A stretch of 39,997 bases of DNA from a virus. The notes under the pieces are model-generated. The model was not told the DNA's origin. It was given only the letters and a program-made list of their open reading frames with translations, and did not search any database. Below are positions 15,601 to 25,100 of the stretch, one piece after another. Location: the IMG/VR virus record IMGVR_UViG_3300017719_000044, positions 1-39,997 of that record. One strand, written 5' to 3'. The position numbers and the translations under genes were made by a program. Within the stretch, counting starts at the first letter, position 1. The number at the start of each line of letters is the position of its first letter.

Positions 15601-18600
15601 GTTTCTTACTTTTGCGTTGCTTCCAAAGTTTTGACGCGCATCGAAAGGTAGCGAGAACAACTTGTTGTTCAGTGCGTGTAAGTCATAAACAGTCAGTGAG
15701 TTGCTTTCGAATGCATCTTTCATGCGTGGAGTTGCGTCTACCACGTCCAATGCCATTTTTAAGCCGCCGCGCTCCGTCGCGTTGAGAAAATTCAATTCGA
15801 TACGCATGTCACGAGCTTCTTGCTCTGATAGTGGGTACTTCAGAACCTCTACGTCTGTCTCAAGTGGGTTTTCGTATGGATCGTTTCCTTCACCAAAAGG
15901 CTCGAAGTCTGCAAGTAGCTTCTTGCGATCTTTGGCTGTCATGTTTGGAGAAACGTACCCAAGATAGTAGTCGTCTAGGTTTGCACGTGCGATGACTTGG
16001 CGTGGGTCTGTCTGCTTCGGTGATATTTTACGGAACCACGTGCCTTTTTTACCAACCTCGCGTGGGATCATTGCAAAGGTTTTGCCGTTGTCGCGTTCGC
16101 GTGGGATGTCAGGGATGTCGTCACGCTTGACCTCGCCACCCTGCCCTACGGTCTTCTCTGCTTTCTGTGCGGTTTGACCTGTCGCAGCGTCTACGGTCTC
16201 GATGTCTTTTTCTAAATCTTCTAGCGAGCCAGTCTTCTTAAACTTCTCGAACGCGCCATCACGAGCCTCGACTGCTTCCGTCGATGTCATAGGCTCTGGC
16301 TCTGCTTTGCTGACAGTTGTCTTTGCTGTCTTAGTATTTGCCTTGAGACCCATGGCTTTCATAGCCATTTGCTCTGTGGAGTACACTTTGTCTAGGCGTG
16401 GAGAATAATATACTGTCTCCCCTTTTGCGGCCTTACCCGCACGCTTGTTCACGCCCTTCTTGCCGATGACTGTTTCGCCTCCGACAGCACGATATGCGTA
16501 TACGTTGCGTGCCTTAACGCCTTCTTTCTTCGAAAGCTCTCGAAGTATGTCTAGCGTTAGTCTTTGTTTTGGGAACCTGTCGTTAGCATTGATAACAGAG
16601 TAGCCATCGCCAATGTCAAACCCTCTACGCAAGATTGATTGGGGTACAGACTTAACTACACGCTCACCTGTCTTCTTATCGAATGTTACGACTTCTGTTG
16701 TGCCAGCGGTCTTGACGCCCTTCTCAAGCGTGTCTTGGGCTTTCGCTGTACTTCCAGCAGAACGCTTGACAGTTGCGTCATCTGTTGACGCGTCTATCGT
16801 AACTTTCGCACCGCCATCTGTGCGGCCCTCAATGGTTTTAGATTTGCCTTTGATGTCTGGAAGCGTTTGTTCGCGATCCAAGAACTCCCGACGCATCTTG
16901 ACGACTTCTTCAGCGTTCGCAACGTTGATGCCTCTTTCCTCTGCATCCGAGTGCATTCCTAAAAGTTGGCGTAGGTAGCGGTAGACCTGTCCGTCTACTT
17001 GGCCCGTCTCTTCCAGCCCACGAATGATAGCATCCATGTTCTCCAAAAACTCGCTAGAGCCTTTGGACATATCCATGATCTTTTCGTACTTGCGTACGGC
17101 TTCATCGAACGATGCAGTATTTCCGTCAGTGCTTTCTGCTGCGTCAGCTACGTCTGCTTCTTGGTTAGCTGGCTCTTCTGGGAGCGCATCACTTACCTGC
17201 TGATCTTTGGCTTGAGGATCAGCGTCCGCTTCTGGCGTCTTCGCTTCTGGGGCAGCCTTTGTTAGTTCCCCATAGGTTTTCCTAAAAAGCTTGCCGCCTT
17301 TAGTCACTTGAACAGAGCCATCATTTACACGTCTCTGAATTTCAGCGTCTAGGTCGTCACCCTCTAGGCCAAGGTGTTCGCCAATCCTTGCTTTTTGCTC
17401 ATCATTAGCCCAGTCCCACTCAATGCTTTCTTCAGCCGCACGATCTGAGGCACTTCCGTTAGGCTCTAGTTCTGTTGGGGTGCTTTCGTCAGCACTATCT
17501 TGCGTACCCTCTTGCGTACCTTTAGGCTCTGCCTCCGGGCTTCCCTGGGTGTCTGTTTGAACAGTTGCCACTTCAGGTTCCGTACCTTGCGTACTCTCTG
17601 CTGGCCTTTGCATCTGCACTTCGCCGCTTGCGAACAGTTCGTCTGGCTCCATCTCCAGAACTCTTGCTCGCTTTTGCGCTAATGCGTCGAACTGCTGTTT
17701 GACTTGGGATGCGGCTGATGCATTGCCGTTTGCTGTTTCGTCTTGGAACCTCTTGGCTAGGTCGTCTAGCTCAAGGTCCATGTTGTTGACGTACTGCTGG
17801 ACGGCAGCAATATTTTGTTCATCTATCGTGAGGTCTGCAAGTGCTGCCTGACCTGTGTCGACTTCGTTCTGGTCCGTTGTCCCAGACAAAGACGCACTGA
17901 TGGCTTCGCGTTCGCGTGTTATGTAGCCTTGCTCTTGTACAAGCATAGAACCAAGGCGTGTGTTGTCCCAGTCACCCAAGCTACCGACACCCTTGGCGAC
18001 TTCGCCTATGCCTAGCATTGAGCCGCCTTTAACAAGGAGGCCAGCAGCCAAGCCAGAAACGCCAGCGTCTACGAGGCCAGCACCCGCCAAGCGCGCTACG
18101 TCAAAGTCTTCTGAGACGCCTTGGGCAATCTCCATGCCCTGCTGTGCTGCGTCAAAAGCAAGGCCAGTACCAGCGCCGATTGCTGCTTCGCCTGCTGCTG
18201 CCTTGCGTACGCCTGCTTTTGTAGCTTCTTTTGTTGCTTGCTCTAATGTTTTACCCGCAAGCCTCGCCCCTTGGCCCGCTTTTACAGCAGCCCCGCCTGC
18301 ACCAACACCAATAAGGTTGATGGGGTCAGCGACACCAGCAACGCCGTAGTCAATTACTTTATCAAGTACGCCGCCACGCGAAGGTGCCTGCGCCCATAGC
18401 TTCGAAAGTCTTGATAGCTTTTCTCTACCGCTGTCTCCAGCCGTCGCAAACTCGACTGCGTCGAGGCCCATAGATAAAGAGTTGACATCGCTCCAGCGTT
18501 TGTCTGTGTAGAACTTGTCCCACATCTCACTAGAGTTGTTGAAGTATACCCCGTTGGCTGCGTAATAGTCGCGAACCTCGGCTATCGCATCTTGGTCAGA

Positions 18601-18699
18601 TAGTAGCTCGTAGCCACTCTTTGATAGATAGTCGGGTGTGTTGTTGTCTTGTTGGTTGCGAAACGAACCACTAAGGATACTGCGTGCATTGTCGGACAT
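9604..18699 (-). CDS. Giant polyvalent, probably ejected virion protein with HExxH metallopeptidase domain (about 3031 aa)
   Basis: This single open frame fills almost a quarter of the window. The N-terminal 270 residues are Gly/Ala-rich and membrane-active looking (GVAGVADPINLIGVGAGGAA). A long acidic, Glu/Thr/Ala-rich linker follows. Near residue 1155 LAHEMGHWMW is a zincin HExxH, with FNEYFANQFA about 65 residues later supplying a likely third ligand. The C-terminal part (LPFVTLSSLGDVVLPLIRSG; PLWAQSPIGQMIFQLKSFPL) resembles LPD38-type domains of phage polyvalent proteins. Such proteins enter the host with the DNA. I prefer ATG 18699 (GGAG six bases before) over ATG 18711. It closes the virion operon, as T7 gp16-like ejection proteins do. 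Confidence 0.8.
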   Translation of the reverse strand: MSDNARSILSGSFRNQQDNNTPDYLSKSGYELLSDQDAIAEVRDYYAANGVYFNNSSEMWDKFYTDKRWSDVNSLSMGLDAVEFATAGDSGREKLSRLSKLWAQAPSRGGVLDKVIDYGVAGVADPINLIGVGAGGAAVKAGQGARLAGKTLEQATKEATKAGVRKAAAGEAAIGAGTGLAFDAAQQGMEIAQGVSEDFDVARLAGAGLVDAGVSGLAAGLLVKGGSMLGIGEVAKGVGSLGDWDNTRLGSMLVQEQGYITREREAISASLSGTTDQNEVDTGQAALADLTIDEQNIAAVQQYVNNMDLELDDLAKRFQDETANGNASAASQVKQQFDALAQKRARVLEMEPDELFASGEVQMQRPAESTQGTEPEVATVQTDTQGSPEAEPKGTQEGTQDSADESTPTELEPNGSASDRAAEESIEWDWANDEQKARIGEHLGLEGDDLDAEIQRRVNDGSVQVTKGGKLFRKTYGELTKAAPEAKTPEADADPQAKDQQVSDALPEEPANQEADVADAAESTDGNTASFDEAVRKYEKIMDMSKGSSEFLENMDAIIRGLEETGQVDGQVYRYLRQLLGMHSDAEERGINVANAEEVVKMRREFLDREQTLPDIKGKSKTIEGRTDGGAKVTIDASTDDATVKRSAGSTAKAQDTLEKGVKTAGTTEVVTFDKKTGERVVKSVPQSILRRGFDIGDGYSVINANDRFPKQRLTLDILRELSKKEGVKARNVYAYRAVGGETVIGKKGVNKRAGKAAKGETVYYSPRLDKVYSTEQMAMKAMGLKANTKTAKTTVSKAEPEPMTSTEAVEARDGAFEKFKKTGSLEDLEKDIETVDAATGQTAQKAEKTVGQGGEVKRDDIPDIPRERDNGKTFAMIPREVGKKGTWFRKISPKQTDPRQVIARANLDDYYLGYVSPNMTAKDRKKLLADFEPFGEGNDPYENPLETDVEVLKYPLSEQEARDMRIELNFLNATERGGLKMALDVVDATPRMKDAFESNSLTVYDLHALNNKLFSLPFDARQNFGSNAKVRNKDLSFANRMAIVKNALSITDFFVPDGIRYNSTTLEDSIRLIKDVVWKGAPAKAKANFEKMLRAVIPDDGDAPTFLATEGMNAHYASSQFFSKAQSNAILLDTSLAARTLGGGDAVLNPEFVLAHEMGHWMWINALDNKTRIDFLNLFEKFYNENGVLYPDAALDIIEKSPTVVNPKTGEVLIGAGNFQESFNEYFANQFALFITQKYDMLSVPDKGLWEKVTALVKHFIQKIQGKEIIDQDFVPLFEKLIIDDVQAERVSVMNPVEPTTNKGKAIRIRFTEMSNSFYEARAAYEDKDLDRAAERLADFAKELRGMSTTKKEAAIIARKNDETLRPYSGAFAVVSRHHKQMKKAAQAIESVTRKFKMDVKTKDGEDFDGIGFGPEVYDGITEIFDKQGLNEFIKEVQATMNNAYLDVEGGDIPEFKATSTEIARREALPNGVETIKRAQRFKRVKGRANAAKRKRAATGRNIKNNQKIKDTAAAPDLKDAPKVRINELDINTSIEAYERSLNAGAETKQSKKLRSHIIGLVRSMPNATPVADKTITNEVKAMRTPELIQNYTKAILMTRNAPKDLTNEEPILAFSADLARAIEWELQRRGEKNTVTNNLVFKAIETEKMMDAEIGEDPSIPASLPYTARNALRAITHRTSELQSTARKIASRLMYIGAEVSPKVTSESFKKLRNDVRKIAGEVTKSEDIMNSLETVGGYVYNSSILPASQKETLRRAAGAVGYDPSEVLARLVAEDAGVKVPKKAAAVLDTVDEDFAKEHMFDVLNDVRTSMREGVSYILNGLIAKPNARRNFAPLMTYGNMLSETSSFDPTSPKNKFIDDVPAEFAEDFAADYIQQASPNTIRAMQDFVKDGDIIPYFVDVSNVGAMRSGIRVDATPLNKISRTPMNKVSDEVRDVLDELRDVRSSINTLRARQGSRNSIQQLYYEEQALRLELAEMGVPDKYMSTPVLIRDTKPANFKRDMIPSDGIIKVLSRAIREADDLTVGMSQSSAILDGMRGSYKPSEMLSLLQDAAGGEQKLMSVMRDMGFTSININGQKTMLNETDVRDMRAALFDEPEMGFNESMPSDVVPHVIDAMEVANDNGDQAFEDALSALEIAGMPKKTTEILAKVKRKKEITPSEGREIRRVAKFGLVRNNAQRLARSGMRSIAEFFEPSDAGAGHFERYALRTGQFLGPLQRMLIKLPDSGNGMKRWLQNGLGEMLYAYNVGENIGSMLRIPPPTRKMPIGSHLRVLGALRNEGRVPELTSQEREIYEYMRTYFKEARDRLVSSGYDVGNIRKNYVPQVWRRDLIEADREGFVDILSKYFTAEHAERGAVLKPQQARLKAEGVADRLIHEDGVWVGDAHSFNRSGERGVDHVDYQRLIRLDEGWAAQFTNMRDPSNDLSKFLENDLMVIGAKYADSVEQRIDIADRFGVGGFGYYDYLAVMNGGTDAVSRLLRSNKVLRKDYKLFIDPSNTQDEVAGEGAHAIFQSAVFMAPIQKGGPEGQIIGEKKAKELAQKAHDGASVDEIYEDIMSMVEPDSLSSGADQMRKNFSFRARAIAEALTDTKGLDQSYMPQSHMVEEADNLFKAVARKPVYNASFEKHLEKPSSWLRSFNSVTLLPFVTLSSLGDVVLPLIRSGSLRSSTEAYRKWMVDPDVGPAYREMIRNVGASTQNIVQERMSRAFGMDTTRFSAGFFTAIGLTDWTNTMRDISAAVSYEWFKSQQEIAVRKPNTKAGRQSRRVLDEYGLGDLYKQPGMNIERILRSGSSADVDQMYYQVAGAMHRFANETIFTPNPLDIPLWAQSPIGQMIFQLKSFPLMMTRMGYTVYKEAKDHKNFMPLMYFAGAPVVGAAVVGAKDVVQGRGGEENREFAVRDRRLEFLKDYGISDDEGVAMALGWYRDGLMQMGGLGLIGSLMYDTASQLDNGAYGAQRITEMLLGPSLGILHDAQTILAGGAQAGGNAIMGEGSNGKPRAAVREIVSRVPLIGQTSSVRETIVDTLAGKASN

Positions 18700-18758
18700 C
18701 GGGTACTCCATTTAACCTGATGGTCACAGATTAAACGGAGAGCCGACTTTTATCGTCC

Positions 18759-20972
18759 CTATTGACTACCTATTGCGCCCCGTATTTGAGCCGCGATTTT
18801 TGCTACCTCGTCCTCACGGCGACGTGCTGCTATCAAGCCAGAACCAACTCCCATTCCAGTATATATTTCAGCCGTACGGTCTGTAGAACTTACGATCTCG
18901 TTAGCTATACGCATGATTTCAGCTTCGATAGCTTCTGGCGTGCTGTTGGCTTGACTTAGTCCGATTTTGACTGCGGCGTCCTGTATGAGCGTGTCGGACT
19001 GCGAACCGTCGCCATTGTTCTCTATGGCTTGCTTTTTAGATGCCATGATACGCTGCTGGATCGTGTTGTATTGTTGGGAAACAGTATTAAGCTGCCCCTC
19101 TAGGCTAGATCGCAACTCTCTCACTTTGCCTATCTGCTTTCTGATCTTGCCAACTTGGTCTATTGTGTCTGGGCTTGCAAAGCCGCCTTTGTCTACAGAC
19201 TGCAAGTAGCTTCTTTCCGTTGCTTCAAGGCGGGCAAGAGCTTGGTCGAGTTCGTATACCTCGTTGTAAATTGAGATACGAGCATTCCAATGGTCAAGAA
19301 CTGTTGGGTCACCAATAACGTTCTCAACAGGCATCTCCAAGATTTTCTGGTTTTGTGATGCAACAGAATTGTCACCATCAAATACCTTACCAAGCTCTTT
19401 CTCAATGCGAGAAACTTCGCTCTCGATTGTTGTGCTAAGTTGGTTAAGGTTAGCAATAGCTGGATCAACACTATCGAACATGTCTGTGTACAAGCCTTGA
19501 CGGTTGTTCTTAAACTTCTCGCGAAATTCTGTGCGTCTCCCTGCTGGAACTTCTTCCAGAGTATTAACGCCAAACTCGTCAAGCGTGTACTGGTACGCAA
19601 CGCTCTCAAGACCTTGAAGATTGTCACCAGCATTTGGTGAAGACATTACTTCGTGAACAGCGCGAGCGACGTCACGCGGGTCAACGGCATTTGAACCGCT
19701 GAAGCCTCTTGCGTTTTTAGCTCTGTCGATTGCGTCGATAAGGATAGCAGCAACGCTTGGATCGTTTACGTTGATGCCGTAAGTAGTAACAGCTTCGCCT
19801 ACGGCTTTTCTCAATGATGCTTCGTAAGCTGCCTTTGCCGCCTTGTTTTCTTTTTCATCTGCGCCCGCGTCTACTACTGTAGAAGATGCTGCATTAAAAG
19901 CGTTTTCGATTACCTTCTGGTCTTTTTCATCCATAGACAGGTTGCGATTGCGTTCGTTTTCTGTACGCATCTCTTGAATGTTTTCCTCTTCAGCAGCATC
20001 AAGCATCTGAACGCGGAACTTTTGGTTGTTCTCGACAATATTTGCAATGTCAGCTTCTTCGATTGGACGCTCTATTTTATTTTGTGTGTACAGGTTCTCT
20101 ATGAACTTGCGCACTTCATCTTCTGAAACGATCTTGTTTTCACGCATGGCTGCTTCAGCCTGCACCATGATTGCACTTATTTTAGAGTCTTCTTCTCTCG
20201 TCTTGTCAGCAAGCCTCTCGGTTAATAGTGCTTGATTGTTTGTAACTATAGACTGCTTGTCTTCTGGCGTTAGGAAAGGATTGTTCTGCTCTGACTTCTC
20301 GATGATACTGTCGTACAAGTCTTGGTCGCCAGCATTAGCAGCATTTTTAAGCGTGTTCTCGAACTGTGTTGCTGCATCCTTGCGCTTGCCAGTTACAATG
20401 CCGTTAGCCTTTAAGCGTGCAGTGCTTGTCATGCTTTCGTCAAAGCCAGAGAACAAACCTTCTACGTCATTAGGGTTTGCGCCAGCTAGTTGCCACGTTG
20501 TAATACGCTCGCCTAAGATGCGATCAATCTCTGTCTGCGCTTTGTTCTTTGCTACGTTCTGTATATACGGTGCCATCTTGTCGGTAATCATACCGCCAAA
20601 CTGCTCAGTCAGGAATGACATGCCTTCATCAGCGTTGCCAGACAAGTAGTACGGCGTAAGAAGGTCCGCGCCTTTTGACATTACTGTCATTTGGTCAAGC
20701 ATGGCACGCTGTTTCTTTTGGCGCTCTACTTCTGCAAGTTCAGTCTGTCTGCGATTTACGTTCGTCTCCATCGTATCGCGTGTCGGCAATATGGAGCGGA
20801 AGTATTCACTACTGCCCGCTAGGTCGGATGCGTACTTTTCTCTTTGGTCAACCGTGGCGTCTGGGTTGTTCCGAATGAAGTCGTTATACAACTGCGCGTT
20901 CTTCGCACGCTTATTCTCATGCCGCTCTTCTGCTTGGACATAGCCTTTGCGGAACGCACCAAAATCAAACAT
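18759..20972 (-). CDS. Coiled-coil internal virion (ejection) protein (737 aa)
   Basis: The protein opens MFDFGAFRKGYVQAEERHEN and is almost entirely charged helix: Glu/Lys/Arg/Gln-rich heptads (RRQTELAEVERQKKQRAMLD; IRKQIGKVRELRSSLEGQLN). It has no membrane segment except a small Gly-rich stretch near the C-terminus (TGMGVGSGLIAARR). Size, helical content and position between a 388-residue Ala/Asn-rich protein and the giant protein match the T7 gp15/gp16-type internal core set that crosses the host envelope during DNA entry. That role is inferred from context. ATG 20972 follows AGGAGACACAG. Confidence 0.65.
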   Translation of the reverse strand: MFDFGAFRKGYVQAEERHENKRAKNAQLYNDFIRNNPDATVDQREKYASDLAGSSEYFRSILPTRDTMETNVNRRQTELAEVERQKKQRAMLDQMTVMSKGADLLTPYYLSGNADEGMSFLTEQFGGMITDKMAPYIQNVAKNKAQTEIDRILGERITTWQLAGANPNDVEGLFSGFDESMTSTARLKANGIVTGKRKDAATQFENTLKNAANAGDQDLYDSIIEKSEQNNPFLTPEDKQSIVTNNQALLTERLADKTREEDSKISAIMVQAEAAMRENKIVSEDEVRKFIENLYTQNKIERPIEEADIANIVENNQKFRVQMLDAAEEENIQEMRTENERNRNLSMDEKDQKVIENAFNAASSTVVDAGADEKENKAAKAAYEASLRKAVGEAVTTYGINVNDPSVAAILIDAIDRAKNARGFSGSNAVDPRDVARAVHEVMSSPNAGDNLQGLESVAYQYTLDEFGVNTLEEVPAGRRTEFREKFKNNRQGLYTDMFDSVDPAIANLNQLSTTIESEVSRIEKELGKVFDGDNSVASQNQKILEMPVENVIGDPTVLDHWNARISIYNEVYELDQALARLEATERSYLQSVDKGGFASPDTIDQVGKIRKQIGKVRELRSSLEGQLNTVSQQYNTIQQRIMASKKQAIENNGDGSQSDTLIQDAAVKIGLSQANSTPEAIEAEIMRIANEIVSSTDRTAEIYTGMGVGSGLIAARRREDEVAKIAAQIRGAIGSQ

Positions 20973-20981
20973 CTGTGTCTC

Positions 20982-22148
20982 CTAGACTTTTAGGCTTGAT
21001 AGCCAGTCACCTGCGCCAGCCATGTTAGAGCCTGCTATTTTTGCATATTGGTTTGTCAGGCTCGTCAACGCTGAAAGCGTTGCTCCTGGGTTTGTAGTAT
21101 TAGTCATGCCACCCGCTGCGTAAGTGTACGGTGACGTAGAAATCTGGCCTACTTGTGTGAGGTAGTCGTTAGCTGTTGTGTTAGCTGCTGATGTAGCATT
21201 TAGACCAGTCAGATAATCGCTAATCGCTGTATTGTTACGCATACCCTGCAATGAACTTAGTTCGCCTATGGCAGTACCACGCTGTGCGTTTAGGTTGCTC
21301 GCATAGTCTTGACCATACGCGCTGCCTGTGAGGTCAATGTTTGCCTCAGTACCCGCATTATTAAGCACGTCAGCAAGTAGGTTGCGCTGCATGTTTCGCT
21401 CTGCATTGGTCATATTCTGTTGGTTAGATGCAGCATTTTGTAGGCCAGAAATGTAGTTTTGCGCGTCGCCTATTGCGCTCATAAGGTCTTCGCCCGCTCG
21501 CTCCGATGCGAGGTCAGCCATAGAACGGGCTGACTGAACTGCGAGCGTGCTGTTCTCTAAGCCTGCGGGCAAGGAGGCGTTCACCTTTGATTGCTGTACG
21601 GCTATAGCGCGGTCTGACATTTGCTTGCGAAGACCGTAGAACTTCATCGTTAGGTCGTCTTGTAGCTGCGCGTAATCTAACGTATCGGGGGCAGTTGATT
21701 TTCCGTAACTGTCTGCTCCGTATACATCTGCCTCAGAGCCACTGATGATGTCTTGCATATAGCCACGAAACGCATTTTCAAAGCCCATCAATCGCGTCTT
21801 GTCTTCCGACGTCATATCGTCGACGGTTGTCTCGTTGCCAGATTCCTCACTAGCCCTTTGTTCTGCGAAGTATTTTGTGAATGCGTCTACAACGTCAGGT
21901 GTTACCTGACCAAAGCTTCCGTACTCTTCAAGTAAGCTTTCGATATTGGTCCGAAGTACGTCTCCGCCCTCTGTGTAAAGAGCGGATATCTGGTTTGCTC
22001 TGGCAATCTGGTCGTCCGTAAGCCCCTCAAGGCTACCTGCTGCCGCGTTAGCATTTGTGACACTGTCGTATATTCCATATAGGGACATAAGACCTTGAAT
22101 GGTATCGTTCTCGGAACCCAAAAATTCGAAGATATCACCGAAATCCAT
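20982..22148 (-). CDS. Internal virion protein, Ala/Asn-rich (388 aa)
   Basis: The N-terminus (GDIFEFLGSENDTIQGLMSL) may be mildly membrane-active. The middle is helical with RKQMSDRAIAVQQSKVNASL and the NxQxNMTNAERNMQRN region, and the C-terminus is Ala/Asn/Thr-rich and glycine-bearing. This layout recalls T7 gp14-like or gp7-like ejection proteins. It ends 9 bases before the ATG of the 737-residue protein and follows the 1079-residue repeat protein by 11 bases. The AAGGAGTACTAGT site supports ATG 22148. The call rests on context more than on sequence likeness. Confidence 0.55.
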   Translation of the reverse strand: MDFGDIFEFLGSENDTIQGLMSLYGIYDSVTNANAAAGSLEGLTDDQIARANQISALYTEGGDVLRTNIESLLEEYGSFGQVTPDVVDAFTKYFAEQRASEESGNETTVDDMTSEDKTRLMGFENAFRGYMQDIISGSEADVYGADSYGKSTAPDTLDYAQLQDDLTMKFYGLRKQMSDRAIAVQQSKVNASLPAGLENSTLAVQSARSMADLASERAGEDLMSAIGDAQNYISGLQNAASNQQNMTNAERNMQRNLLADVLNNAGTEANIDLTGSAYGQDYASNLNAQRGTAIGELSSLQGMRNNTAISDYLTGLNATSAANTTANDYLTQVGQISTSPYTYAAGGMTNTTNPGATLSALTSLTNQYAKIAGSNMAGAGDWLSSLKV

Positions 22149-22159
22149 ACTAGTACTCC

Positions 22160-25100
22160 TTAGAAGTTAATCGACTGCCCGAAACCCTGACGTCGTTGCA
22201 TACGCTGGTCTTCGGTACTGGTACTGAACGCACCGCCGATTGGGACGTCGATATACCGCATCTCTCCAGTGTCGCGATCTTTCACCATACGCCGCATGTA
22301 CACTCCGCTATCGCTTTGCATAAATGAAGGGATGACTGCACCAGAGAAGTTTGGATCAAGAGCAAACCCGAATGCGTTCATAAATGCCGCTGGGTCATAA
22401 CTAGAGCTATTGTAGCTGCCCATGTACTCTTCGATTAAAGCAACGATTTCCGCTCTTGAAAGGCCCGCTGTGCTATTGCCAGTCACACTTTCAAGGTTGT
22501 TAGCAAGTGTATCAGTGTCACTCTGGTAACCGTCTTCGTAACCAATGATGTTGCCATCTGCATCGTAGATGATGCCTGCTGATACCGTGTAACCAGTGTC
22601 TACTTCGCCTGCTGAATCGCCCCCTCCAGCTTCGTCTAATGTGTCACTGGATGAATCTGCTGGAACAAATTGGCCTTGATCGTTGATTGTGCCGATGATG
22701 TTTCCATCTGTGTCTAGTACGTTGCTTCCGTCTATGTAGCCAGTAAGTGTGGAACCGTCGTTCATATTGATTGTCACGCTTTGCAGCGAACCATCAATGG
22801 AAGTGCCGTCGCTGCGCGTAAATGTTGTCCCATCCCACGTGCCGATCTGGTTACCGTCTGCGTCAAACACATTGCCGTCCGCGTCAACTGTGGCGTTTAC
22901 GATTGTTCCGTCTGGGTACTGTACGGTAAGCTCTTGGTTGCCTGCGTTTGCTTCGTCGCCTTCTTGAGTGACCTCGACACCATCAACGTACTCTTTGCCA
23001 TTAAACGCGCCAGTAAACAGCGTCCCGTTCGGGTTCGCTAGTAGACCATCCGCATTCATTGATGGATCAGTGCTTACGCTGTCGTTGCTGTTATCTTCTT
23101 GCTCAACGCCATTAATGTAATTTTTACCACCGAACATTCCGTTAAATAACGAACCATCCGTATTCACTAGCTGACCATCACTATTCACTGTCGGCCCAGT
23201 CGCCGCTTCCTCTTCAGTAACCTCAAGGCCGTCTTTGTAAGTCTTTCCGTTTAGCTCGCCGTCAAACAAGGTGCCGTCAGAGTTAAGCATGACGCCGTTC
23301 GCGTCCAGTGTTGGCCCTGTTGCCACTCCATCACCGCCTTCAATGTCTTCACCACCGCCTGTCACGACAGGAACACCGTCAACGTATTCAACCCCATTTG
23401 CGGTCCCTGTAAACAGGCTGCCGTTAGCGTCGACCATGAAGCCGTCTTGCATTGTTGGCCCTGTTGCTTCACCACCGCCTTCAATGTTTTCGCCACCGCC
23501 TTCAATGTTTTCGCCACCGCCGACACGCAAGTCTGTGAAGACACCGTCCGAGTCCAGTGTTGCCTGACCGCTTTCAATAAGCATTTTCTGCTCATTCGTC
23601 AGAGCAGCGTACGCTATATCATATGCTGTCTGTGCGTTTTCACCGCTATCTGTAACGACTACGCCATCGACATATGTTGCGCCTTCGTAATCTCCGCTGA
23701 ACGCAACGCCATCTTTGAACAAGTAGCCGTCGTAGTACATATACCCGTCGTTTTCGTTTACGTCTACGTTGTCATCAGTCGATGAAACCTCAACACCGTT
23801 CACATATTGGGTGCCGTCATATTCTCCTGTGAACAAGCTACCATCAGAGTTCTTCAACAATTCTTCACCGTCTGTCATGTCAAAGGACGGACCAGTAGCG
23901 CCTGTGTCGCCACCTGTGTCGCCACCTGTGTCGTCGCCTGTGTTGCCACCTGTGTTGCCGCCTGCGTTAAGGGATTGCTGCAATAGTACAGCGTCAGCCG
24001 AAGTTACCTTCCCGTCTCCGTTTAAGTCGTACTCGTTATAGATTGTTCCTATACCAGTTGACGCTTTTAGAATGTCTTCAGCCGTTACGCCGTCAAGGCC
24101 CGTCTCGCCAATGCTTAAACCAGTGGTGCTTGTGTCAACACCTCCTACTAAGTCTTTCCGTGTGCCATATTTCGACCTCATGCCACCCGTATACTGTTGA
24201 CCGTCATAGTCGCCGCTAAACAAACTTCCGCTCGCGTCTCTAAGTTTTCCGTCTGCGTCGAGGTACGGGGAGCCGCCACTTTCAAGCTCTACATTGGCTC
24301 CGCCATTGACCGTATTGGTTCCGCCATTGACCGTATACGTCCCGTCTTGGCTTAGAGTGGCTTGACCGCTCTCGACAAGCATCTTCTGATCGTCAGTTAA
24401 AAGTTTGTATGCGCTGTCGTACGCAGAAACAACAGAGGTTCCACCCGTAAGGTCGCTGTTGCTTCCAAAACCATTGCCCACGTTACCTGTCATGGTTTCG
24501 TTTTGGTTCACTTCGTTTGCGTAATCTGGGTTTTCTACCAGTCCAGTGCCGTCCCACATTAGTGTTGGGTCACGGTTAAGAACGAGCTTGCCGTTCTGCA
24601 TACTGTACGCGTCTGTGTTCGCAATTGATTGAACAGCACCAGACGTCATACCCGTCTCTTCGGCATAAGCTATTACGTCTGCTGAATACTTGTCGTCTCC
24701 AAATTCAGAACCAAGGTCTCCGCCGCCCTGATTGGAATTTATTGTTGCTATTCCAGCCACGGCTTCGTCGCTCGGTCCCCCTGTTACAAGAGAGCCAGAG
24801 CCGCCAGAAGCATTTGCGCTTTCGATGTTGACTGCGCCCATTTGACCTACGGCTGTTTCGTCAGAGCTATTGTTAGAGGCGTTGTTCGCAGTAGCGTCCG
24901 CGCTTATGTACCCAGACGAACCCGTGAACTCATCAACAGAATTGTTGTCATCGCCACCAAAGTTAAAGGTAGTGATTTCTTCGCCAGCACCGCCAAATGC
25001 GTCTAAGTTGTCATCGCCGCCAAAGTTAAAGGTAGTGATTTCTTCGCCAGCACCGCCAAATGCGTCTAAGTTGACTGACTCATTACCGTTGCCACTGTTC

